Source: an uncultured Eubacteriales bacterium (GTDB lineage: Bacteria > Bacillota > Clostridia > Oscillospirales > UBA644). Taken from it: 64,000 bases of DNA. The notes beneath the pieces are model-generated. The model did no database searches and was not told the origin of the DNA. It was given only the letters and a program-made list of their open reading frames with translations. Shown here piece after piece: positions 51,918-60,535 of this stretch. How positions within the stretch are numbered: the first letter of the stretch is position 1; each line of letters begins with the position of its first letter. Position numbers and translations under genes: made by a program. The DNA lies in the NCBI GenBank assembly GCA_905207625.1, contig CAJLLT010000005.1, positions 1 through 64,000 of the forward strand, in the 5' to 3' direction.

Positions 51918-51960
51918 CAATATGGTGTCATGACGCAGAAAGAGAAAGGACATCACCCAA

Positions 51961-52191
51961 ATGGAAGAACTCATAGCTTATATTGTCAAGCATCTTGTAG
52001 CCCATCCGGATCAGGTCAGCGTAGAACGCGGTGGAATGAGAGACGACTGCGTAGTATATAACCTCAAGGTCGCTGAAGAAGACAAGGGCTACGTCATAGG
52101 TAAACAGGGACGTGTGGCAAAGGCTCTCCGCCATGTGGTAAAGGCCGCAGCGTCCAAAAAAGGCGAAAAGATAAATATTGACATCCTGTAA
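51961..52191 (+). CDS. khpA: KH-domain RNA-binding protein KhpA
   Basis: A 76-residue KH protein (YlqC). The GxxG loop lies in YVIGKQGRVAKALRHVVKAA, preceded by VYNLKVAEEDKG. KhpA usually pairs with KhpB to bind many RNAs and affects cell division. It is in its usual place between rpsP and rimM. The ribosome site is AAAGGA, rather far from the ATG. Confidence 0.94.
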   Translation: MEELIAYIVKHLVAHPDQVSVERGGMRDDCVVYNLKVAEEDKGYVIGKQGRVAKALRHVVKAAASKKGEKINIDIL

Positions 52192-52195
52192 CAAT

Positions 52196-52693
52196 ATGGA
52201 ACTTATTCAAACCGGTAAAATAGTTAACACGCACGGAATAAAAGGCGAGGTAAAGATCGAACCGTGGGCGGACAGTCCCGAGGTTCTCACAAAACTGACA
52301 TCCCTCTGGATAAACGGAACAGAGTACGGAATAATTCAGGCGAGAGTTCACGGCAGCTGCGTCCTTGCAAAGCTCAGGGGTGTTGACAGCATGGATGATG
52401 CGGAAAAGCTCAAAGGAAAAACTGTTTCGGCGGACAGAAAGGAATTCACTCTGGACGAGGGTTCTTATTTTGTCGCAGATCTGGAAGGGCTCAGAGTGAC
52501 CGATGCCGACAGCGGCGAGGTATACGGAGTACTTGCGGAGGTGATACAGTACCCCGCGGGAAACGACGTGTATAAAATCGTCACCGACGGAAAAAAAGAG
52601 CTTTATGTCCCCGCGATCAGAGACTGTATTATCGGTGTTGATATTGAAAAAGGCGAAATGAAAATCAGACCCCTTCCCGGACTTTTTGACTGA
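52196..52693 (+). CDS. rimM: Ribosome maturation factor RimM
   Basis: A 165-residue 16S rRNA processing factor that binds S19. The N-terminal barrel is IQTGKIVNTHGIKGEVKIEP, and the PRC-barrel part contains SYFVADLEGLRVTDADSGEV and ELYVPAIRDCII. ATG at 52196 lies four bases after the khpA stop and has no good ribosome site, so translation is probably coupled to khpA. Confidence 0.95.
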   Translation: MELIQTGKIVNTHGIKGEVKIEPWADSPEVLTKLTSLWINGTEYGIIQARVHGSCVLAKLRGVDSMDDAEKLKGKTVSADRKEFTLDEGSYFVADLEGLRVTDADSGEVYGVLAEVIQYPAGNDVYKIVTDGKKELYVPAIRDCIIGVDIEKGEMKIRPLPGLFD

Positions 52694-52695
52694 CA

Positions 52696-53421
52696 ATGAG
52701 ATTTGATATTATGACGCTCTTTCCGGGCGAAGTGGACGCTTTTCTGAGCGCCAGCATCATCGGAAGAGCAAGAAAAAACGGATATATTCAGGTGCATTGC
52801 CATGATATCCGGGCTTACACGAAAGATAAGCATAACCGGGTAGATGACTACCCATACGGCGGAGGCAAGGGAATGCTTATGCAGCCTCAGCCCGTTTTCG
52901 ACTGCTTTGCAGATATAAAGCAGCAGGTACCCGATACTTACCTTGTATACCTTTCCCCAAAGGGGAAAAGATTTACTCAGACCTGCGCAAAAAGGCTTCT
53001 CAAAAAGGAAAACATAACCCTGCTGTGCGGTCACTATGAGGGAATAGATCAGCGCATAATCGACACTATCGTGGACGAAGAGATATCCGTAGGAGATTAC
53101 GTTCTGACCGGCGGAGAGTTGCCGGCAATGATAGTTGTGGACTGTGTGGCGAGAATGGTCGACGGAGTTCTGGCTGATCCGTCCTGCTTTGAGGACGAAA
53201 GTTTCTTCAACGGATTACTGGAATATCCACAATACACCCGTCCCCCGGTGTATGAAGGAATGGCGGTGCCTGAGGTACTGCAGAACGGGGATCATGCGAA
53301 GATCGCAAAATGGAGACTGGAAAAGTCTCTTGAAATAACGGCTCTGCGCCGCAGGGATCTTTATACGAGGTACATGCGGAAAATGCAGAAAAAAAACCAG
53401 GACAAAAAAAATCGAAAATAA
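52696..53421 (+). CDS. trmD: tRNA (guanine-N1)-methyltransferase TrmD
   Basis: A 241-residue SPOUT methyltransferase that makes m1G37 in tRNAs. The trefoil-knot SAM motifs are clear: PYGGGKGMLMQPQP, LLCGHYEGIDQRI and VGDYVLTGGELPAM. It starts two bases after the rimM stop. The usual downstream rplS is not present; a terminator follows instead. The basic C-terminal tail (KMQKKNQDKKNRK) is a small extension. Confidence 0.97.
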   Translation: MRFDIMTLFPGEVDAFLSASIIGRARKNGYIQVHCHDIRAYTKDKHNRVDDYPYGGGKGMLMQPQPVFDCFADIKQQVPDTYLVYLSPKGKRFTQTCAKRLLKKENITLLCGHYEGIDQRIIDTIVDEEISVGDYVLTGGELPAMIVVDCVARMVDGVLADPSCFEDESFFNGLLEYPQYTRPPVYEGMAVPEVLQNGDHAKIAKWRLEKSLEITALRRRDLYTRYMRKMQKKNQDKKNRK

Positions 53422-53429
53422 CGGATTTT

Positions 53430-53503
53430 CCCCGCTTCTGCAACGAAGACAACAGCATAGCCCTGAGGCACGGCGTCTCTGAGGACGTTTCTTTGCAGAG
53501 CGG
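53430..53503 (+). terminator. Long-stem terminator after trmD
   Basis: CCCGCT plus CTGCAA pair with TTGCAG plus AGCGGG across a 50-base loop that contains its own hairpin; ATTTTTAT follows. Confidence 0.6.
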
Positions 53504-53550
53504 GATTTTTATAGCAAAAAAAGATGCATGCCAAGGAGGTTTCCCCAATA

Positions 53551-56031
53551 ATGAACCAGATAAACTATTACGTTTCCACAAAAGGAAACGATGCCAACGA
53601 CGGCTCCTTGCAGAAGCCCTTCCGGACCCTTGCCAGGGCTCAGCAGGCAGTGAGAGAAACGCCTAAGACCGCTCCCATAACAGTAAACATCCGGGGGGGT
53701 GAGTATAAAATCAGAAAGCCCCTGAAATTTGATGAAAGGGACTCCGGAACACCCGAATTTCCCGTTACATACAGGGGATATAAAAACGAGCGCCCCTTCT
53801 TTAACGGCGGAAAAAAGATCCCCGCAGGAAGAATAAGCAAGGTTACGGACAACGCTGTTCTTGACCGTATCATAGATAAATTCGCGGCGTCAAAACTCAT
53901 GAAAATAGACCTTAACGGACTTATCGAACGTTATACCCCGGTCATGGCGGAAAACTCCTGGGCGCAGGAACCCATGGAAATATACGTCAACGGTGTTTGC
54001 CTGGGGCAGTCCCGCTGGCCCAATGACGTGGAGGGTGAGGCTTATCTTCTCAGCACCCGCACGGAGAACGACAAGCATCATCAGGACCGTATGCCCTTCG
54101 CCTTCAACTATGCCGACGACACCGACCATGCCGCAAAATACTGGGACGAAAGAACCCTGAAGGATATGTATATTTACGGTTTTCTCTGTGCCGACTGGAC
54201 GGACGGAGTGTACCGTGTCGCGGATATGGATTTCAAAAACAAATATGTGGTCGCGGGCAACGGCTCAGACTGGAATATCCTGGGCGGACACCGTTTTTAT
54301 TTCTTCAATATCCTGGAGGAAATAGACCTGCCCGGCGAAAGCTATATTGACAGACACAACAAAACCGTATACTTCTACCCTCCCTGTGACATGAAAGGCG
54401 CCGACGTATACCTTTCAACCTTCTACGACACGTTCCTTGAGTTTGAAGGAACGTCGGATGTCGTACTCAAGAACCTTGAAATTGCCTATACCAGACAGAC
54501 ACCCGTAAAGGGCAGAAACGTAAACCGCATAGTAATTGACAACGTAAATATCTGCCATACCTCCGAAACCGCGGTCATGATGGAGGGCATGAACTGCACT
54601 GTAAGAAACTGCCATATGTTTGATACCGCCACGGGAATAATAACTCTTGACGGCGGCGACAGACGGAACCTCGTCCACGCAAATCATCTGGTGGAAAACA
54701 ACAGACTGCACAGCATGGCAAGAAACACTAAGGTATATGCCGACGCGATAGGTTTCAGCGGGTGCGGTATGACCATAAGGAACAACAAGCTTTACGACTC
54801 CGCTCACCTGATAGTCGGAATAAACCGCGGCAACGACGTGGATATAGAATACAACGAAATATATAATGCCGTCCGGGAATCATCGGATATGGGGGCAGTA
54901 TATTACGGAAGAGACGTTATGAGCATGGGCATAAATTTCCGTTATAACTACTTCCATAACATCGGAAACACATACGGAGGAGCGGGACAGCAGTCTATCT
55001 TCGTGGATGACGGCTCGGCGGCGCCCTATGTCTACGGAAACATTTTCTACAAGGGTGCACTCACGGAAGAAAGAGGCGGCAAGATTACCGACGCCTTTGC
55101 GGTAAAAACCAACGGCGGACAGTACGGTGTGTACAAAAACAACATATTTGTGGACGTTCCCTGCGCACTGCGTTTCCAGACCTGGAAATGGATGTACGGA
55201 ACGGACGGAAAATACTTTGAATGGCCCGGACAGAAACAGGGCGGCTGGTGGCAGTGGGTCGCCGGAGACGGGACCTGGAAGGAAATAACCCAGAAACTTA
55301 ACCTCTGGGATCCCAAGTGGGTCGAAAGGTACAAAGATACCCAGTGGGCTCCGATATTCTCAATGTTCAGCGAAGAACTCAGAGAGGAATGGAAGGCTCT
55401 CAAAGCCGACCCCTCAAAATCAAGAGAATATGAAGAATTCCTGGATAAACATGCCCCGGAAGCCTCAAATCTCTGTGAAGAGAACGTCGCTATAAAGACT
55501 CTTGCATTTACAGAAGGTCAGCCCTACACCGGAAATGCAAGCGGAGACAGAAATTACAGCTCCCCCTCTCATATTCTCCCCTCCGGCAGGTCCATGTTTG
55601 TGGAATACGGAAAAGACTTCAGACTCACTGAAGAAGGCCTTGCAGAAGTCCGCAAAACTGCCCCCGATTTTGAGAACATTCCCACTGATCTCATCGGACT
55701 GAAGCCCTTTACCGATGACGAGGGAAACACCGTGTTCGTGGGAGGACTGGAGCCCTATGCAGAGGGACTGAGAATAAAAAGAAGCAGGACCTATTCCGCG
55801 AACTACAGGTACGTTTCTCCCTCCGGAGTGAAAGAGGGTGCCTCAAGCTTCCTGTGGTACGTTTCGGACAGCAAAAACGGAGAATACAGACCGTTGAACA
55901 ACAGAAGAGACCGTGAAATTCCCATAACCGAGGACCTCAGAGGAAAATATCTGAAGGTTGCGGTAAAGGTAAGAGACCGTAATATGATATATTCCGACGA
56001 CATCTTCTCCGCACCCGTAAAGGTACTGTAA
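53551..56031 (+). CDS. Large right-handed beta-helix carbohydrate-active protein, copy 1
   Basis: An 826-residue protein. The start YYVSTKGNDANDGSLQKPFR with RAQQAVRE is the common entry to pectate-lyase-like parallel beta-helices. Many helix turns follow (for example NLEIAYTRQTPVKGRNVNRI, RNNKLYDSAHLIVGINRGND and NYFHNIGNTYGGAGQQS), then a region rich in Trp and Tyr (FQTWKWMYGTDGKYFEWPGQ) and a C-terminal Ig-like domain. The layout resembles GH141-type fucosidase or xylanase proteins, but I cannot confirm the family or catalytic residues. There is no signal peptide. ATG at 53551 is chosen because AAGGAGG lies between it and an earlier in-frame ATG. Clear paralogue of the gene at 56801. Confidence 0.75.
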   Translation: MNQINYYVSTKGNDANDGSLQKPFRTLARAQQAVRETPKTAPITVNIRGGEYKIRKPLKFDERDSGTPEFPVTYRGYKNERPFFNGGKKIPAGRISKVTDNAVLDRIIDKFAASKLMKIDLNGLIERYTPVMAENSWAQEPMEIYVNGVCLGQSRWPNDVEGEAYLLSTRTENDKHHQDRMPFAFNYADDTDHAAKYWDERTLKDMYIYGFLCADWTDGVYRVADMDFKNKYVVAGNGSDWNILGGHRFYFFNILEEIDLPGESYIDRHNKTVYFYPPCDMKGADVYLSTFYDTFLEFEGTSDVVLKNLEIAYTRQTPVKGRNVNRIVIDNVNICHTSETAVMMEGMNCTVRNCHMFDTATGIITLDGGDRRNLVHANHLVENNRLHSMARNTKVYADAIGFSGCGMTIRNNKLYDSAHLIVGINRGNDVDIEYNEIYNAVRESSDMGAVYYGRDVMSMGINFRYNYFHNIGNTYGGAGQQSIFVDDGSAAPYVYGNIFYKGALTEERGGKITDAFAVKTNGGQYGVYKNNIFVDVPCALRFQTWKWMYGTDGKYFEWPGQKQGGWWQWVAGDGTWKEITQKLNLWDPKWVERYKDTQWAPIFSMFSEELREEWKALKADPSKSREYEEFLDKHAPEASNLCEENVAIKTLAFTEGQPYTGNASGDRNYSSPSHILPSGRSMFVEYGKDFRLTEEGLAEVRKTAPDFENIPTDLIGLKPFTDDEGNTVFVGGLEPYAEGLRIKRSRTYSANYRYVSPSGVKEGASSFLWYVSDSKNGEYRPLNNRRDREIPITEDLRGKYLKVAVKVRDRNMIYSDDIFSAPVKVL

Positions 56032-56038
56032 CAAATAA

Positions 56039-56068
56039 AGGCAGACCGCCGGGCGGTCTGCCTTTTTT
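56039..56068 (+). terminator. Terminator after beta-helix copy 1
   Basis: GGCAGACCGCC and GGCGGTCTGCC pair, followed by TTTTTT. Confidence 0.88.
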
Positions 56069-56102
56069 CGGACAAAAAGATAAAGAAAGGACTTTTCCGA
56101 AC

Positions 56103-56714
56103 ATGACTTATCAGGAACAGAAGCAACGCAGCGATGAAGGAAGGCTTTTTCTTCCCGCCGACGAAAGAATAATACAGGAACAGAACAAAGCCGTCAGGGA
56201 TCTCTGGCAGCTTAATCAGATACCGCCGTTTGAACAGGAAAAACGGGAAGAAATGTATAAAAAAGTTTTTGCCCGTATAGGTGAAGGGGCGAGGCTGGAA
56301 TCCCCCGTCCATGCGAACTGGGGCGGAAAAAACGTTTATATAGGAAAAAATTTTTATTCCAACTTCAACCTCACCCTGGTGGATGACGGAAAAATATTTA
56401 TTGGGGACAACTGCATGTTTGCCCCGAACGTGACCATAGCCACGGCAGGTCATCCCGTAGATCCGGACCTGCGCCGGCAGGGACTTCAGTACAACGCCGA
56501 CGTTCATATCGGCGATAACGTGTGGCTGGGAGCCGGAGTTCTTGTAATGCCAGGTGTAACCATAGGAAGCAATACGGTAATAGGCGCCGGCAGCGTTGTG
56601 ACCAGAGATATCCCCTCCGGAGTGGTTGCCGTGGGAAATCCGTGCCGAGTTCTCAGGCAGGTGGGACAACGGGACAAAGAATACTACTTCAAAGACCGTA
56701 AAGTGGATCTGTAA
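56103..56714 (+). CDS. Sugar O-acetyltransferase, maltose/galactoside type
   Basis: A 203-residue left-handed beta-helix acetyltransferase. The N-terminal Mac domain is present (RLFLPADERIIQEQNKAVRD). Hexapeptide repeats include NVYIGKNFYSNFNLTLVDDG, then IGDNCMFAPNVTIATAGHPV with the catalytic histidine, and VHIGDNVWLGAGVLVMPGVT. It moves acetyl from acetyl-CoA to a sugar hydroxyl, often as detoxification of unusable sugars. Located between the two beta-helix genes, which suggests a linked role on the same glycans; this is inference. Confidence 0.93.
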   Translation: MTYQEQKQRSDEGRLFLPADERIIQEQNKAVRDLWQLNQIPPFEQEKREEMYKKVFARIGEGARLESPVHANWGGKNVYIGKNFYSNFNLTLVDDGKIFIGDNCMFAPNVTIATAGHPVDPDLRRQGLQYNADVHIGDNVWLGAGVLVMPGVTIGSNTVIGAGSVVTRDIPSGVVAVGNPCRVLRQVGQRDKEYYFKDRKVDL

Positions 56715-56800
56715 GCCCTTTTCGTTGAGCCTGAACCCGAACGGGAGAAGTTTCCCGGAGCGGGACACTGATACCGTAAGAAAGAAATGAGGATAAGTCT

Positions 56801-59287
56801 GTGAAAGCTTTCTATATAGCTCCGTACGGATGCGACAACGCCGACGGGACGATTGAAAATCCCTTTGCGACAATAGACCGAGCCAGGGCTGAGGTCAGAA
56901 AAGCTGACAAGTCCGAACCCATTACAGTATATATAAGAGGCGGAGAATATAACATTACCGCACCGGTTTACTTCACCTCAGAGGACTCCGGGACAGAAAT
57001 CTGTCCTGTAACTTACGAGGCATACGGAAATGAAGATCCTGTGTTTTCGGGAGGACTCAGAATTCCGAAAAACAAGGTAAAAAAAGCGGAAAACCGAGAA
57101 ATCGTGGAAAGGGTCATAGACCCCTTTGCCGCATCAAAGCTTATGCAGGCGGATCTTTCGGATCTCGGTGAAGATATTCCGAACCCGGTGGATGAACAAA
57201 GAGGTTTGAGACACACCCCGATCGAAGTTTATGTAAACGGAAAAGCCTTGACACAATCCCGTTGGCCCAATGACGAACCGGGCCACGCTTATCTGCGTAC
57301 AAGACAAACCTGGGTGGACCTTGACCACTGGGGAGAGAAGCCGTTTACGTTCACATACATAGACAGAACCGACCACGCCCGCAGATTCTGGGACAAGGTC
57401 GATGTAAGTCAGCTGTGCTTCTGCGGCTTTATGGGCAACGATTGGTCGGACGGATCCTACCGTATATCCTCTTTCGATTTCAGAGAGAAAAAAGTTACCT
57501 CCACCTGCGGCTCCGCATACCCTGCCCGGGGCAATTGCCGGTTCTACTTTTTCAATCTTCCCGAAGAAATAGACGTTCCGGGAGAAAGCTACATTGAACG
57601 TGAAGCAAAAATGATCTACTTCTATCCGCCCTGTGACATGGAAAACGCTGAGGTCATTTTGCCGAAATACAACGATGTTTTTCTATCCTTTGAGGATGTC
57701 TCGAACGTAACTTTCCGGAATATAAGCATAGTCTATACCCGCCCAGCACCGATAAGAGGCAGAAATCTGAAAAACTTCACTCTTGACGGAGTGAACATCG
57801 GGCACACGTCCCAGGCTGCGGCGGGTCTTGAGGGAAGCAGTATTACTGTCAGAAACTGTCACTTCTACGACACTGCGTCGGGAATGCTTCACGTCAGAGG
57901 CGGCGACAGAAAAGAGCTTGTCCCTGCAAATAACAGGATAATGAACAACAGACTGCACAGTATGTGCCGCAATGTGCGGACATATCGTCCGGCGCTGAGC
58001 GTTTCCGGAATGGGGTTTGATGTGGAAAACAACGAAATATACGACTCCCCTCACCTTATTATTGAGTGCGCAAACTCCAACGACATACGCTTCCGTTACA
58101 ACGAAATACACCATGCCGTTGCTGACTCCTCCGATATGGGCGCAATATACTGGGGAAGGAACTGGTCGACCTTCGGCATAGAAATATGCTACAATTACTT
58201 CCACCACAACTACAATACCTACGGAGGTGTGGGACAGCAGTCCGTATTTGTGGACGACGGTTCGGCGGGACCGTACATGTTCGGTAACATCTTTTACAGA
58301 GGTTCTCTCCCGGAAAGCCTTGGAGGCACGGAAAGGGACAGTTTTGCCGTGAAGGAAAACGGAGGTCAGTACGGAGTTTTCAGAAATAATATGTTCATCG
58401 ACTCCCCCATGGCTCTGCGCTTCCAGACCTGGAAATGGATGTTCGGCACCGACGGGGCATACTTTGAATGGCCGGGCCAGCGTCAGGGCGGATGGTGGCA
58501 ATGGGCGGCAAGCGACGGGGAATGGAAAAAAGTGACCCGGGATGTGGACATTTTCGGAAGGAAGTGGCGGGAGCATTACCGGGGAACACAATGGGAGCCC
58601 ATCCCCGATCTTTTCAGTGAAGAACTCCGTCGGGAATGGAAAAGCCTGCGGACACCGGAAACATCAAAGGAATATGAAGCCTTCCTGGATGCCCACGCTC
58701 CGGAATGTACAAATCTGGTGGAGGGAAACGTCAATATAGGCATCAAAACCGATAATAACGGCCAGACGTACACCGGAAATGCCCGTGGAACGGAAAATTT
58801 CCGGGCACAGACAGATATCTTGCCCTCCGGAGAATCCATGTTCCGGGACTACGGCAGGGACTTCACCCTTACACCGCAGGGACTTGACCACATCCGTAAG
58901 ACATTGCCCGGATTCGAGAATATTCACACGGAAAAAATAGGACTTATGCCGTATCTGCGCAACGGTGTTTCCCGTGAGGTGGGAGGAAAAGCTCCGACAG
59001 CGGAAAAACTGAGGATAAAAAGAGGCGGCAGATTCCGCCGGAGTGAAGTCATACGGGCGGAGTACAGATATTTTTCACCTGAAGGCACGGATGCCGGTCC
59101 GGCAGAGTTTATCTGGGAAAAATCCGAAAAAAGAAACGGTGAATACCGCACGATTTGGGGTAAAAAGGATGCGGAAGTCGTTATAAACGGCGCCATCAGG
59201 GGCAAATATGTCCGTTTCGGGGTCCGGGTCTACGACAAAAACAGACTTTACTCGGAAATCGTTTATTCCGCACCGATAAAGATCTGA
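56801..59287 (+). CDS. Large right-handed beta-helix carbohydrate-active protein, copy 2
   Basis: An 828-residue paralogue of the gene at 53551. It opens FYIAPYGCDNADGTIENPFA and keeps the same order of blocks: NISIVYTRPAPIRGRNLKNF, NEIYDSPHLIIECANSNDIR, NYFHHNYNTYGGVGQQSVF, FQTWKWMFGTDGAYFEWPGQ, and a C-terminal beta-sandwich ending YDKNRLYSEIVYSAP. Both copies share a repeated GQTYTGNARG-type motif before the last domain. It starts at GTG behind GAGG. No signal peptide. A glycoside hydrolase of the GH141-like kind is plausible but unproven. Confidence 0.75.
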   Translation: MKAFYIAPYGCDNADGTIENPFATIDRARAEVRKADKSEPITVYIRGGEYNITAPVYFTSEDSGTEICPVTYEAYGNEDPVFSGGLRIPKNKVKKAENREIVERVIDPFAASKLMQADLSDLGEDIPNPVDEQRGLRHTPIEVYVNGKALTQSRWPNDEPGHAYLRTRQTWVDLDHWGEKPFTFTYIDRTDHARRFWDKVDVSQLCFCGFMGNDWSDGSYRISSFDFREKKVTSTCGSAYPARGNCRFYFFNLPEEIDVPGESYIEREAKMIYFYPPCDMENAEVILPKYNDVFLSFEDVSNVTFRNISIVYTRPAPIRGRNLKNFTLDGVNIGHTSQAAAGLEGSSITVRNCHFYDTASGMLHVRGGDRKELVPANNRIMNNRLHSMCRNVRTYRPALSVSGMGFDVENNEIYDSPHLIIECANSNDIRFRYNEIHHAVADSSDMGAIYWGRNWSTFGIEICYNYFHHNYNTYGGVGQQSVFVDDGSAGPYMFGNIFYRGSLPESLGGTERDSFAVKENGGQYGVFRNNMFIDSPMALRFQTWKWMFGTDGAYFEWPGQRQGGWWQWAASDGEWKKVTRDVDIFGRKWREHYRGTQWEPIPDLFSEELRREWKSLRTPETSKEYEAFLDAHAPECTNLVEGNVNIGIKTDNNGQTYTGNARGTENFRAQTDILPSGESMFRDYGRDFTLTPQGLDHIRKTLPGFENIHTEKIGLMPYLRNGVSREVGGKAPTAEKLRIKRGGRFRRSEVIRAEYRYFSPEGTDAGPAEFIWEKSEKRNGEYRTIWGKKDAEVVINGAIRGKYVRFGVRVYDKNRLYSEIVYSAPIKI

Positions 59288-59345
59288 ATGCCGCTCATTT
59301 TTCCGTATTGTCACGGCAAAAGATCAAGCCGGAAAACGATAAAGC

Positions 59346-59369
59346 AAGAGCTGCCCTGAGGCAGCTCTT
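59346..59369. terminator. Bidirectional terminator
   Basis: AAGAGCTGCC and GGCAGCTCTT form a 10-bp stem with a 4-base loop; T-rich sequence lies on both sides. It sits between beta-helix copy 2 and the convergent cupin pseudogene. Confidence 0.75.
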
Positions 59370-59384
59370 ACTTTATTCCAGTTT

Positions 59385-59722
59385 TTATACGGGAAAAACG
59401 ACGACAAGAAGCATTTTGAAACGTTCTTTTCCGAATACCGCGTGGGGATGGCCGGCAGGCATCACTATACTCTGTCCCGGGTGGAGGTCATGTTCTATCC
59501 CGTCAATTGTTATTCTTCACACCCCGTCAAGGCAGGTCACAAAAGCGTCTCCGCCAGAGGCATGGGTGCTGATCTCCTCGTTTTTATCAAAGGAAAACAG
59601 GGTTATGCTGACCGCTCCGTTCTGGGCAAGGGTCTTGCTTACGACCTGCCCTTCCTGATATGCGATCTCGTCTTTCAGGGTAAGGACTTCCGCCTTGGAA
59701 ATGTTCTTATAGGTCCGTTCAT
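59385..59722 (-). pseudogene. Cupin-domain protein pseudogene
   Basis: The minus strand encodes a single-domain cupin: YKNISKAEVLTLKDEIAYQE, GQVVSKTLAQNGAVSITLFS, then ISTHASGGDAFVTCLDG, and ITIDGIEHDLHPGQSIVMPA followed by GHPHAVFG. The metal-binding histidines are retained. Two lesions break it. The ATG at 59722, which has an AGGAG site, is one base out of frame with the body, and a TGA at 59517-59519 lies in frame between LDGV and RITIDG. Such small cupins bind sugars or metabolites in this group. Two independent lesions make a true pseudogene more likely than a sequencing error. Confidence 0.8.
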
Positions 59723-59764
59723 GATGATTTTCTCCTGATTATTTTAAATTTTCTGAGCAAAGAT

Positions 59765-60448
59765 TCAGATCAGTTGCTGTTCGTTTATCATCAGTTTGAA
59801 TTGCAATCCCAGTTTTTCCGCCGCTTTGCGGCAAAGTATCATACGGTTAAGGAATATTTCAAAATAGTCCATTACAGAGCCCATATGGGTATCTACCGTA
59901 AGTTTCAGTTTTATCAGCGTATGGGCTTCATTTATTTTCAGTTCCGACCGGGTAACGGAATAATTGACCCTGTCGTGAATATCAAAGGTAGTCGTGTCGG
60001 TATTTCTGACTCTGCTCCGGCGAACGTCGGACTTATCCGCGAGTATAAGCGCCGCCGCAAGAGGACTCACCGGAACGCCTGTCCCCTCGTCGTGATTACC
60101 TATCGCAGAGGTTATCATCGCAATATCCTCTGGGGCAAAACCCATTTTATCGAGAAGCCGGAAAGCCATAACTGCCCCGCTCTGGCTGTGTTCCACCCGA
60201 TTCACCAGGTTTCCGATATCGTGCAGATATCCGGCAATTTTAGCCATTTCCACCATATGAGCAGGATATCCCATAGTTTGCAGAATATACCCGGCCTTTT
60301 CAGCCACAAGGGTGACATGCGCGAAACTGTGTTCTGTATACCCCAGGCTTATAAGGGAGGCATCTGCCGCAGAAATGTATGTTTTTATTGCCTCATCGTT
60401 TTTCAGCTGTTCATAAGTTACGCCGCAGAATACTTCTTCTTTTTCCAT
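59765..60448 (-). CDS. HD-domain phosphohydrolase-like protein
   Basis: A 227-residue cytoplasmic protein of the HD superfamily. Metal ligands are visible as H44 (SFAHVTLVAEKAG), the pair H76-D77 in AGYLHDIGNLVNR, and an aspartate in ALILADKSDVRRSR. GNHDEGTG adds further His/Asp residues. Such proteins hydrolyse nucleotides or phosphate esters; the substrate is unknown. An ATG at 60448 is chosen over a TTG two codons upstream. The C-terminal ~70 residues have no assigned domain. Confidence 0.85.
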   Translation of the reverse strand: MEKEEVFCGVTYEQLKNDEAIKTYISAADASLISLGYTEHSFAHVTLVAEKAGYILQTMGYPAHMVEMAKIAGYLHDIGNLVNRVEHSQSGAVMAFRLLDKMGFAPEDIAMITSAIGNHDEGTGVPVSPLAAALILADKSDVRRSRVRNTDTTTFDIHDRVNYSVTRSELKINEAHTLIKLKLTVDTHMGSVMDYFEIFLNRMILCRKAAEKLGLQFKLMINEQQLI

Positions 60449-60535
60449 ACTCAAGCTCTTTTCTCCGAATTATATATTGATTATACCGCCGTTTTGTAAC
60501 GTATAAAACCTCAATTCCGTAAAACTCCGGTTAAA

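Noticed and set aside
59308..59738. Plus-strand open frames downstream of beta-helix copy 2
   Set aside because: The opposite strand encodes a recognisable cupin, although broken; the plus-strand frames are its shadows.
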